From the NCBI GenBank assembly GCA_047495785.1, contig JBLDXI010000033.1, positions 1,364,001 to 1,428,000 of the forward strand: DNA of 64,000 nt, written 5' to 3'. Both the position numbers and the translations under genes were made by a program. Positions 11,110-21,420 of the stretch are shown here, piece after piece (the first letter of the stretch is position 1; the number at the start of each line of letters is the position of its first letter). The notes beneath the pieces were generated by a model. The model was not told the DNA's origin, searched no databases, and saw only the letters and a program-made list of their open reading frames with translations. The stretch comes from Lepidodermella squamata (taxonomy: Eukaryota > Gastrotricha).

Positions 11110-11650
11110 TTAAGTAACACTTCCATACGCTTGTGTGTCTCAACAGTCCGTCGCAAATTATTTGACCAAATATTTCCCCATCAATCCATGTTCAATTAAA
11201 TTTCAACAGGCATGCTCTGCGATTATGACCTACTTATAAATCATGCACTCGCCCATTAATCGATAGTAAATTGGGAGTAACACTGCCAGATGCTAGCTTG
11301 TCCAACCGTCCGTCGCAACTTATTTGACCAAATTTTTCCCCACCAATCCATGTGTAGCCGTTTATGCTCTAGCAGCAGTTTTTTGTCTCATTTTTTGCCA
11401 TTTTTTCATGTACTTTTGCGTGTCCAACAGTCCGTCGCAGATTATTTGACCAAATTTTTCCCCACCAATCCATGCGTAGCCGGTTATGCTCTAGCAGCAG
11501 CTTTCTGTCAACGACCACTTATTTCACCACGCGTGAGCCAAGAAAAATATAAAATTTAACCCACTTCTTGTCGGTCAACAGCTATATAAGTCACCGGCAA
11601 TCCACTGTCTAAGCCAGCATCCTATTTTTCAGATCAAGCTTTATCATTAG
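11110..11650 (+). promoter_or_regulatory. Promoter region of MECR-like copy D: three upstream modules and TATA box at 11583-11589
   Basis: TATATAA at 11583-11589. The CCGTCGCAAATTATTTGACC-type module seen before copy C appears three times here (about 11130-11195, 11300-11410 and 11415-11515). The sequence from the TATA box through about 11700 is nearly the same as 6800-6920. Module number therefore differs between paralogues. Confidence 0.6.
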
Positions 11651-11876
11651 TTTACGTTAAATTTTGAAATAGCAGCCCGGTCTTATATAATTTCAATTCT
11701 CCGAAAATGGGCTACTATTCAAAATAGGCCTCTGTACAAGATTGATTTATAAATGGCTCTTGCTTTAATCGAAATTTTAAATTAAAAAAAGTAAAATTTA
11801 ACCCGCCTAACCCACTATTTCACTTAGGATCCCATTGGTATTATCGATTATCGAATAATAAAACTTCACAGCCATC

Positions 11877-12995
11877 ATGCCAGCTGTTTCGAAGAAACTC
11901 GTCCTATCTGCTCAGTCGAAAGATCTGACCGCTGGTCTAAATCTCGAGGAGGAAACCATTCCAGAGCCTAAAACCGGCGAAGCTTTGGTCAAAGTTCTGT
12001 ACTCTCCGATCAATCCGAGCGATATCGGCGTCCTAAATGGAAGACTTGGAGATGGTGCTCTCTTCTCACTGCCAGCAACGCCCGGTTTAGAGGGAGTAGT
12101 CGAAGTGGTCAAGTCACCCAGCGGCGCCTTTCAACCAGGTGATCGGGCCATCATTCAAATATCCCCGGGATGGGGCTACTGGCGCGAGGCTGGCATCGCG
12201 CTGGAAAAAGACCTCATTAAAGTGCCGAAGGAACTGCCAGCCGAAGCTGCTGCTACTCTGATCGTCAATCCATGCACTGCTTACATGTGAGAAAAGCCTA
12301 TAGTGGTATTTTCCGATATAATTTTGAATTTTATAGCATGGTCAAGCACAGTGTCCCACTGAACGCCGGAGATGTGATTATTCAAAACGGCGCGAATTCG
12401 GCTCTTGGAAAAATCGTCATCCAATTAGCCAAAGCCTTTGGTTACAAAACCATCAACGTCGTCCGAGAACGGCCGAACTTGCAAGAGTTGGCCGATGAGC
12501 TGACGAAACTCGGCGCTGATGCTGTCATCACTGACGAGCAGTTGAAGGGCGGCATTTCAAAGCTGAATCTCGGCCTCCCAGCGCCTAAATTAGCTATCGA
12601 ATGTGTTGGTGGCGAAGCTAGCCTGCACCTAGTTGCAGCTTTGGCAGACGGCGGAACTGTGGCCATCTACGCCGCCATGGCCGGCCAGCCTCTTTCTCTG
12701 TCTCAAGCTGACATAGTTCTCCGTGAGATGCGCTTAGCCGGCCTCAACGTTTTCTCGTAAGTTTGGTTTTATTTTGTCTCGTTTTCTAACACAATTATAA
12801 TGAACTTTATTTAGGTGGATCGCCCGCAAGCCTAAGGAGTACCCTGAAGTTGTCAAGGATGTTATTGGTCTTTTCGTGAGCGGAAAATTACAGCTGCCGA
12901 AATTTCGCAAATTTCCTCTCGCCCAGTGGAAAGAAGCTGTCAAGCATGCTGTAACTGGCGTTGTGAACGAGAAGGTTCTCATTCAGTTCAATTGA
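11877..12995 (+). CDS. MECR-like: MECR-like trans-2-enoyl-CoA reductase paralogue, copy D, catalytic tyrosine missing
   Basis: Exons 11877-12286, 12337-12756 and 12815-12995 give 336 residues with an intact frame and normal splice sites. Fold-level motifs are kept: PINPSDI, NPCTAY, IIQNGANSALGK, TINVVRERP, CVGGEAS. The catalytic-loop tyrosine found in A, B and C at residue 57 is replaced. The text reads NGRLGDGALFSLP, with a leucine at 57 and a three-residue insertion after it. In the MECR/Etr1 family this tyrosine (Tyr79 of Candida Etr1p) is needed for catalysis, so this copy is probably inactive as a reductase or has another role. The second half is otherwise as well kept as in the other copies. 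Confidence 0.88.
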
Positions 12996-13413
12996 ATCTT
13001 AATGATTTCAAGGACTGTGACAGAAGATGCCCGTTTGTGTGAACATTAAATGCTGTCAGTGATTAAGTTGATCCCTTTTCAATAGAGCTTGGAATTCAGC
13101 TGATTTTTCATAAAGAATTTAGGAAGCTCCAAATATATTACCATGATATTCATTGTGACTTGTGACGTTAATTAAAAGGACTTCGAGACTTGTTTGTGCT
13201 TGGGTTCAACTTGGGTTCAAGTCTTGACATTGGGTTCAACTATCAAATGTTTGCAACAAAGTACTAGTCAACGCGAGACATTTTTCGTCGAGAAATCGTC
13301 CTGTTCGATGATCCGCATATTATTAGCTCATTACGTCGAAGCTTTAGTTACTAATTTTTAGTGATCCCCATTGTTCGGCTAATTTGTCACGGCTCAATTG
13401 AAAATCGATTTCC
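12996..13413. other. Spacer between copy D and the receptor gene
   Basis: This stretch holds the 3' flank of copy D and presumably the receptor promoter. No TATA box or repeat as clear as those of the reductases is seen. Confidence 0.35.
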
Positions 13414-14708
13414 ATGCATGTTCATTTCAAGTTATATCGCCATTTCACCGCAAAATCGTCGGATATGACTTTGTCTGACATCAACTCCTCAAGTAATAAC
13501 GCTGGCGTTGTTATTGGAGACTCCTGGGTTGTAGCAACACTGCCAGAAAAAGGATTCAACAACTCTCGGCCCTACTTTGTAGGCTGGATACACGATTTCA
13601 CGGCTAAAACCCTATCAGAGCGGCTTGTATTTTTCATTATTTATCTGCTATTCACCTTGCTCATTATCGCAGCAAATACTGCGAATATCGTGGTCTATGT
13701 CAAACGGAGAGTTCGAAGAGATTTTCTTCTGCTTACAGCCCTTTTAGGACTGAGTTCAACTGCATTCGGCGTCGGGCATGTTGTCGTTATCGGGATAACG
13801 CTAACTACAGGATTTTGGGAAGCTGGAAGTGCTGTTTGCACCAGTCTCGTAATGCTCCTATTCACAACAGGATCGCAGGGCAGTTGGATTTTCATGTTGA
13901 TCAGCTACGAGCGAAGGCTATGCATCATGTCCAGGAGGTCATCCAATTCTAAAAAGGTAAACTTCTCGGTAATCAAAATTTTTGTGTATACATTTCAAAA
14001 TTTTAAGGTGGCTATTCTCGGCACTGTTTCATTCGCAATCGGAACTGCGTTTTTCTCATTAGTGACGATTTATCCTTTCAAGACTTTCAGCATGCAGTAT
14101 TTGAGTATCTCTGGCATCAATAATGGATCCGCGGTCCCAATATGTGGCAGCTTTGATCATCGTTTGATCGGAAGCTACGACACTTCACTCATGATTTCGC
14201 TTTATTACGTATTCGGGTCTCTGTTAATTCCAGCAAGTATTACAGCTTACAACTATTGGTAAACCTGGTATTTTAAATGCGAATGATAAATTAATGAATT
14301 TTTCTGTCTAATAGGACCGTTTTTCGAATGATCAGTGCCGTTTCGGTTTCCGTTCAAAGCGGTGGTTCGAAGCCTAGAATAACTGAATGGCAGGAGCGAG
14401 AGATTTTCTTTATGAAAAGATCCATTGCATCGCTGCTCGCTTTCGCCGTTTTTCATAGCCCGGTTTTCTTAGCCCTGCTTTTCATCGTATTTTACGACGG
14501 CGCCGGGCCTTATTTACTGACCAGCAAATTTCACAAAGGTTCTGTTGCAGTTTTGATGGCGGAGATGGCGCTTGGACCTGTAATACAGAGCGTTCGGCCG
14601 GGGTTCTTCAAAGATATAGGAAAAATTTTAGATCCTTTCCAAAAGTTCATCGTTTCCCGAAGTCAAGCAAGGTCATCTGGTATTCAGCAGGCCACGTTAA
14701 TTCAATAA
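13414..14708 (+). CDS. Seven-transmembrane receptor, rhodopsin-like (nematode-type orphan GPCR)
   Basis: Exons 13414-13956, 14008-14258 and 14315-14708 give 395 residues. Intron 1 (51 bp) is a multiple of three without a stop and could be mistaken for coding. An N-terminal segment with three N-x-S/T sites leads to TM1 (about residues 71-95), then six further hydrophobic segments. After TM3 comes ISYERRLCIM, an E-R-x variant of the DRY motif. The last helix lacks a clear NPxxY. The C-terminal tail is short. An in-frame ATG at 13465 is an alternative start. Ligand unknown. A truncated second copy exists at 5905-6280, so the receptor was once duplicated together with the reductases. Confidence 0.75.
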
Positions 14709-14724
14709 ATAATGGTATCAGACG

Positions 14725-14796
14725 AGCAGAGTGGCGCAGTGGAAGCGCGCTGGGCCCATAACCCAGAGGTCTGTAGATCGAAACTACGCTCTGCTA
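14725..14796 (+). tRNA. tRNA-iMet: Initiator tRNA-Met (anticodon CAT)
   Basis: A 72 nt gene with acceptor stem AGCAGAG/CTCTGCT, discriminator A, an anticodon stem with three consecutive G-C pairs (CTGGG/CCCAG) and loop CCCATAA with CAT at 14757-14759. The A1:T72 pair, the G-C anticodon stem and the T loop ATCGAAA (A54, A60) are the marks of eukaryotic initiator tRNA. The T stem TGTAG/CTACG has one T-G pair, unlike the usual GATGG/CCATC. A run of eight T at 14808-14815 serves as Pol III terminator. No intron. Confidence 0.95.
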
Positions 14797-14807
14797 AATG
14801 TCATATA

Positions 14808-14815
14808 TTTTTTTT
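14808..14815 (+). terminator. Pol III terminator of the initiator tRNA gene
   Basis: Eight consecutive T residues starting 12 bases after the tRNA discriminator base. Confidence 0.8.
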
Positions 14816-16150
14816 AAACGCAAGAATAAAGTAAAAAATGTTTTTATATTGAATATAATTTTAAATAATTGAAATTAAATTTTTAACGGAATTTACCATC
14901 CATCCAAATTTTACCACTAAATTTCCTTCAAATATCCTTTCTCCAGCTAAAAATTCATAATATATCCTTTAATTCAATAAAATGGAAGGGAATTAAGTCG
15001 ATTCAAAGGAAAAAGAGGAATTGTTCAAGACTAGTGTTAAAATTGCGTTTAGGGTTGAACGCCAAGTTTCATTTTATTGGAATTTCTTAGTCCGATATGA
15101 CACCTGTCGAAAAAAAGCAATTTTTTCATTTTCAGCATTACCTAAGGTGAATCCTCTGTATATTTCTGTTTATTGTCACAGAAAAGAAACACGATCGACC
15201 ATCAAAAAATATTCTTCCAAGTTTGCGGCTAGAAAGCTAGAAAGCCGAAACGCACTCCATTTCACGGTAATGGATGGCGACATGTCTTTTGGCTGATGTT
15301 GGAGCCGCGAGATTGATAGCTCGGCAAACATGCACTGCAACGTTTATTTTCAGTCATCATCATTATTTAGCCTATTGCTAAGCTATTTGTCACAACACAG
15401 GTATAACCTGGTAATATAGAGTGATGTCAATGTTTTTTCTAGCAATAAGCTACACTGAAGCGCGCACAATGCTCATCATTGTATGGCACCACTCTGAAGA
15501 CACGCCTCGCTCAGAAGAGTAGGAAAAAACTCGCGCACAGCGAGCCACTTGCCGGCGTTTTATTAGCACTGATGATTGTTATTATTATTTGTTATAAGTA
15601 GGCGGTGGCTCGCAATAGCCGTGTGCGGTGCATATGCCGTTGTTTGCAGCCGCCGAGCGACGTGCGGCGTGTCACCCGCTATGCTTGATGCCGTTTCGCT
15701 CGCCTGTGACAGCCGCGCAACTACGCCTACGTGCGCGCAAAACGCGCGCGCGCGCTCGCATTTTTTCCAGCGCGGCGCCTGACTTATTTCTACCGTTCAT
15801 CGCAAACGCAACTGGTCAGTCGCAGGCTCAATTAATAATAATTAATCGTCATGATTCATCCAAGCAGTGACGAAATAGATTATCAGCTCTATCGCAGATA
15901 AACATCAGGCCAGAATTTTCTCGGTTCAGTCTGTTATATACCGGCCGTTTCTTGGCCATACTTTTATAAACGTTTTGATACATGGAAACAATAGAGGTTG
16001 GATTACTCCTCAAATATAGGTTTTAGGTACGATACATCTCTTTGATAAACTAAGAAAATTGAGAAAATCTTACTGCGGTACTAAATATTATTTAATTCAA
16101 TACCTAAACATTTTATTCGGTTATTCAACTTGTTATGTTAGGTTTAGGTT
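14816..16150. other. Intergenic spacer with a CpG-rich island near 15600-15780
   Basis: No gene is supported. The part at about 15600-15780 is notably GC/CpG-rich (alternating CG runs near 15740-15756) in an AT-rich background. The function of that island is unknown. Confidence 0.4.
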
Positions 16151-16155
16151 TAAGG

Positions 16156-16206
16156 CTAGGGTTAGGGTTAGGGTTAGGGTTAGGGTTAGGGTTAGGGTTA
16201 GGGTTA
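16156..16206 (+). repeat. Interstitial telomere-type repeat (TTAGGG), about eight units
   Basis: Tandem GTTAGG units run from 16156 to 16206 with few interruptions, preceded by degenerate units (ggtttaggtttaaggctagg). The unit is TTAGGG and not the TTAGGC typical of many nematodes. A shorter degenerate relative (gttagggttacggttacgg) is at about 6388-6407. It lies inside the window with genes on both sides, so it is not a chromosome end. Confidence 0.85.
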
Positions 16207-16300
16207 AAGGATGGGTCTTAATATTGGGGAGGAATAATTTGGCAATGAATTCACTATACCCGAAGAAAATTATCCTACAAAATACACATTTATATTTAGA

Positions 16301-18265
16301 ATGGGTCTCAATTTGTTACTAATATTTTTGGTACCGGCCTGTTTCGCCAACGAGGTAAGCAACCTTTACTCGAGGAAGTTTACCACTGGTTGCGATGCCA
16401 GCAATGAAGGGTGAGAATGGTTGCTGATTTTTTTTATTTTTTTTTAATTAATTTTTTTCAGCAATGTTTTCTATCTCACTTTTATGAGCAACATCCCGGA
16501 TCAGCCGAAGAATGTTCCCGTTGAAATTTTCGTGGCAACAGCCGCCGACAGCGCGTCCGTGACTCTTGAAACCGCAGCCGGCCGTGTCGATACGAAAACC
16601 GTTACCCGGGGCCAAATCGTCCGGTTCCAGGTCCCGCGTGAGGTTGCTGTTCTAACAGACACCGGCAAGTCGTCGCGAGCTCGCGTTGTCAAGGTCACCT
16701 CCGACCAAAAAATTGTAGTATACGGCGCCAATAAGGAGCACTACACCACCGATGCTTTCCTGGCCCTGCCTGAGACCGTCATTGGAACTCAGTACTACGC
16801 CGTCACGTGGTTCCCCCCGGTTAACTACGCCAAGCCCGATTACTGTGAAATCGCCATTGCCGCGGGCAAAGAGCAGGCTGTTGTTGAGATCACCCTGCCT
16901 CAAATCACCGGTGGCCAGTCAGGCGGTCGGGGATACCGCCCGGCTGATGCTGTCGCGACCTCGCCACTGCCCTTCATCCCACCAGAGCAGCCAGCTGTCC
17001 CGGCTCAGTTGCCGCCGCACGAACCCGAAACCCCGCTCGACTACCCACCACCTGGCGCGGATACCGTCCCATACCCGCACCGACCAGTTCCGGATAACGG
17101 CGGATATCCATTCAGCAACCAGCGCCTCGAGGATCCTCTGAACATCTACGCCGCTTATATGCCACCACCATACCCGGGCAATAACGAGGACACCGATGGC
17201 TACTACGTCCCAACGCCCATCCCTCACCCTGTTGATGCCGACCCTAGCGAAAGCATTGCTTGCAACGTCGAAATCGACGGCCGCGTGTACCGCAACGGCG
17301 ACACTATCACCGTGCAACTCCAGGCATTGGAAGCTCTTCAAATTCAGGCTAAATGCGATTTGACAGGTGCCTACATCAAGTCAACGCGTCCGATCGCCGT
17401 TTTCAGCGGAAACGCTCGTACCGCTATTGGCCCGGGCGCCATCACCCGTGATCATTTAGTCGAGCAGATCCCGCCAGTACCAACCTGGGGACGCACCTTC
17501 GTCACCCACCCAACCCCACGCCGCACTGTTGGTGATTACTTCAAGATCATCGCGGCTGAGGATGGTACTGAGATCACCGTCTCGCCGAGTGGTCGCCTCG
17601 TTAAGGCGGCTATCACCGACCGCCAGCAGCGCACGTTGAACGCTGGTCAACAATGGCAATTGGACGTTCCATCCCAGAGCTACCTCCACATTGTCGCGAC
17701 TAAGCCCATTTTGGTCGTGCAATTCGTGAAATCTCAGACAATTGGCACCGAACCAGCTGACCCGGCCATGAGCCTGGTTATGCCCATCGAGCAGTTCGGC
17801 CTCGGTTACACCTTCAACACCGTCGAGGGTGTCGCGACTACGTACCAAAATTTCATGACTGTTGCCGTTCATCGCGGTAAAGAGCACACCCTGGTGTTGG
17901 ACGGTGTCCCGGTTCAACCGGCTGAGGGTTGGTCCGAGGTGGCTGGTAGCAATGTGACGGTTGGCTACCTTAGCATCCACCCGGGTACGCACACCATTTC
18001 GAGCCAGAACGGTGACACCCGCTTTGCCACTTACATCTACGGTGCCGGCGATCGCGAGAGCTACGCATATCCTACCGGAATGTGCCTCAAGCTTTTGGTA
18101 AAATTTAATTTAATTTTTTAAAATTAAAAAAATTTTAAGGAGGGTTTTTTAGAATTTTCAAATTTTTCAATTAATTTTAATTAATTTAATTTTAATTTTT
18201 AGGAATGCCCGTCGACTCCTGGCTGCTGCTGCCAACGCTGCGAACGTGGCCTCGGTCTGTTCTGA
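16301..18265 (+). CDS. Secreted IgGFc-binding-domain protein 1 with short Cys-rich tail
   Basis: Exons 16301-16410, 16462-18097 and 18203-18265 give 602 residues. Exon 1 encodes a signal peptide (MGLNLLLIFLVPACFA) and the conserved TTGC-ASNEG block. Exon 2 is the IgGFc-binding N-terminal type domain, with VVYGANKEHYTTDAFLALP, CDLTGAYIKSTRPIAVFSGN, the signature AITRDHLVEQ with its following W-G-R, and YIYGAGDRESYAYPTGMC. A proline-rich insert of roughly 130 residues (PPPYPGNNED region) interrupts the domain and is absent from the paralogue at 21421. The last exon adds ECPSTPGCCCQRCERGLGLF. Proteins of this family are secreted, often mucus-associated. A role in surface defence or cuticle/mucus binding is inference. 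Confidence 0.85.
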
Positions 18266-19100
18266 AAGCCTTATCGATACCTTTCGGCAATTCAGAGATG
18301 AGAAAAGAAAATGAAAAAAAAATCAGTGCTGTGAGATGATCAAAATCACCGTTTCGATCCTGTGCATTTCTTTATAATTTATTATTTTTCTAACCATAGC
18401 CTTGTATTTTTTGTCGAATATCGTGACCCTAGTTTTATTTACTATCGCGAATTTCTCACATTTTGCCGCAAAGTAAAAAAGGATGCTGCCACGTGATGGG
18501 TTCATTCTGATTCAACACTTAGCCATTTATTGTTATTTGCGGATATAAACCGCAGAATGTTTCAATCAGAGCATGACTGAGGCTTTGAGGCACGATTTTT
18601 CCCAGATGTGCACTCGTCTCCTGTTCCGGCTGGTTGATATAGCGTAAACACTGAGGCGTAGGCTTACCTAAATATTTTTCGTCATTCACGCCAAAAATTA
18701 TCATTTTTGCGCCACATACCTGCGATATATGAGGCCGGCTAATATATAATATGAAACACGGCCGCAGAATAAAAAAAAGTAAGCGTGGGAAAAACTACTC
18801 ATATCCTATATCTGGAGATGTCATGGCGGTAAATCGAGCAACCACCTTAATTTACAATTTCGGCTAATTTACCTGATGCTGATGGCAAAGTCCACCCGCG
18901 TCCGCTGTTGATTTTGTGCACACGCACTAATTTACATGTGTCAACACATCAACGACATCTTGTCACATCCGGTATATTGCACGTCAAATCTTAATGCAAC
19001 ACCGGAGACACATGAACTTCCTTAGCAACAGCTTGATTTGCGGTTCCGTTGCTAAGGACGCTAATTCTATTTTTTCAATTTTTTATTCCGAAATTCTCAA
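18266..19100. other. Spacer between IgGFc-type genes 1 and 2
   Basis: No supported gene. A possible 5' UTR splice acceptor (tttttcag) ends at 19108, just before the start codon of the next gene. Confidence 0.35.
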
Positions 19101-19126
19101 TTTTTCAGATTATTTTTGTATAATAA

Positions 19127-20848
19127 ATGTTGTTGGGCTTGTTAATCGCTTTTACCTGCTTTGGGAGGGCCGTTTTCAGCCAGCAAAGTCAGCCGAAAGC
19201 ACCCGAGCGTGACGATTGTAAGCAGTTGTCAAATTACGGCAATTCGTTTCATTTCACGGTTCTCGACACGGATGACGCTGTTAACCAGGCCATGGAACCG
19301 GCCCGACTCACCCTGGTACCAGCCCGGCAGACAGGTTCGACTCATCTGTCAATCAGAGCCGGGGCGTTTGCGCAAGATGGCGACTTTTCAAACTCGCCCG
19401 AACAGCAGGAAATACCGATGATGGCTCAAACCCGGCAACAGAGTGCAGTTGCGACCGGGCGATTCGAATTCGCAGTATGTAGCAAGTTCCAACAGGGTGC
19501 GACAGCCAATGCAACCGGAAAGGCTTGTATTGTCACGGAAAAGGCCGTCCGGGTCCAGACTAACCAGCCGGTAGCCGCTGCGGTGAGCCAGGGCGATGAG
19601 TCATACACTTTGATTCCTGATTCAGCGGCTGGGCAGGAATATATTGTGGCCGGTTGGTTCCCACCAACGAATCCATCGAATGCAATCAAGTCTGATTTTT
19701 TAATTTTCATTAATTTTTCAAAAATTTACTTATTTTCAGGCAAAATGTGTTGGCTATTGTGGCTATCATGGAAAATACAACAGTCACAATTTCTCTACCC
19801 TCCGACCCAACTTGGACGTGTCAAATCACATTCGGCACGGGTACTTATAGAGCCGGCGACAAATTTGACCTTGACCTAGAACGCGACAATAGCCTCATCG
19901 TGCAGGCTCAATGCGATTTGACCGGAGTTTTGGTCACCGCGACTCGGCCTTTCGCGGTTTTTTCGTCAATCAACCGCAACCAGGTTGGCTCGTCAACAGC
20001 CCGGTCTGTCATGCAGCTACCGCCTACGGCTGCCTGGGGCAAGCAACATGTAGCCTTCAAAACGCCTAGTTTGCCGAATTCGAACGAGCAGTTGGTTGAT
20101 ACTTGGAAAATTGTCGCTGGTTTAAACGATACTCAGGTCGTTCTATTTCATTCCGACACTCAGTCAAGCGAGACGCTGAACATAAAAGCGCGAAGTTGCT
20201 ACTCAATGTCGTTGAAAGAAGAAAAATGGGTTGAAATAACGTCCAATTACCCGGTTTTAGTTGTTCAAATCATCATGTCACGTGACGGAGCCACGCCGCA
20301 AGACGCCATTGTCCATACACCTGTCGAGCAATTTAAAACGCGAATGATGATGCCTCGTTATCTGTTATGGCCTCATAATTTGACGCTGGCAATCGTCCGG
20401 AAACAATCGCAAAGTTCGGCCCTGGCGATGAATGATGTCCCGTTAGCGATAGGCGAGTGGTCCCCTCAGCCTAATTTGGGCACCCAGGTGGCTGCTGTGC
20501 CCCTATCAACAGGGCTGGTATCGTCGTTTTTGAAGCTAAATTCACCGAGTGCCGCCTTTTCAGCCTACGTTGTAGAACGTTTCGATGGAAATAATGTTCG
20601 GATTTTTTCGGGCGGAACTTGCTACGACCAACTCGTAAGTATTTATTAATAATTTATTTTCTAAATTTATCTGTTAATTTTGACTGGGTAACTTGTGCGC
20701 TCTATTTATTTTCTCGGCTTTTGAGACGTTTGAAGTTCCGACCGGAAACAGTCTCAAGAATGTGCGAGACATAGGGCTCGATGACCCAGTTTTTGTTATT
20801 GCGCGGGTCGATATTCGCCGAGTGGTATCTATAGATGAAAAGCGGTAA
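19127..20848 (+). CDS. Secreted IgGFc-binding-domain-like protein 2, divergent
   Basis: Exons 19127-19689 and 19740-20634 are well supported. A third exon, 20726-20848, is tentative and gives 526 residues in total. A signal peptide (MLLGLLIAFTCFGRAVFS) is followed by a diverged IgGFc-binding domain, with YIVAGWFPPTNPS in place of the YYAITWFPP block, CDLTGVLVTATRPFAVFSS, and AAWGKQHVAFKTP at the HLVEQ-W-G-R position. The HLVEQ signature itself is changed to MQLPPTAAWG. Exon 2 ends at CYDQL in phase 0, the point where the paralogue at 21421 splices to its cassette. The proposed last exon begins TFEVPTGNSLKNVRD and stays open to TAA. If it is not used, the frame stops at 20649. Confidence 0.72.
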
Positions 20849-21420
20849 ATAATGTGACTTGAGTCATCGGAACGATACAAAACCGATCGTTTTGTAGCGC
20901 GTGTTGGATGAGAAACCGAAACAAGAGGCGTGTTTGCTTAGCGCACTCGGCCGGCCACCTGCGCGCCTTGGCGCCGACGACGTCGTTCCAACGACGCGGC
21001 GAACATATTTACCCGGCATAGCTAGACGCTAATAACAACAATGACAATAAGACCAACGGCAAACACGGCGAAAATAGCGCGTTAAATTAATCAATGCTTT
21101 ATACTATACGACGACGGTGATGACTGTTATTTACTCGGTAATTAATAACCGCAACAGATAAGTGTAGTAGTACGACCACACCCTCTCGAGCCAACTACCT
21201 ACCTGGTTGGCGACAGCGCGCGGGAAACAACTTTCATTTCACCATTTCCCATATCGCAATAAAACTTGTTTATTAGCTTTTTGTTCCGCGCCGCAAAATC
21301 ATTGTTTTTTCTCCACAAAAATCAAGAGCCGTAAATAAACGTTGTTAGCAAACAACAACAACACCAAAACCCGGCCTCCAATCTGTTTCATCTCATTTAT
21401 TATCCATTAATGTAGCGAAA
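20849..21420. other. Spacer with short GC-rich segment
   Basis: The GC-rich part at about 20938-21000 stands out (ggccggccacctgcgcgcc). No gene is supported. The 3' part presumably holds the promoter of the large mosaic gene. Confidence 0.35.

Noticed and set aside
13957-14007. Coding reading of receptor sequence between SKK and VAILG
   Set aside because: It has GTAAAC at the start and TTTTAAG at the end, is 51 bp and AT-rich. It is an in-frame intron without stops.
16059-16322. Frame with a repeated Val-Arg stretch
   Set aside because: It is simply the TTAGGG array translated.
18519-18704. Minus-strand frame of 61 codons between IgGFc genes 1 and 2
   Set aside because: Protein-like composition but no family resemblance, no splice or promoter evidence.
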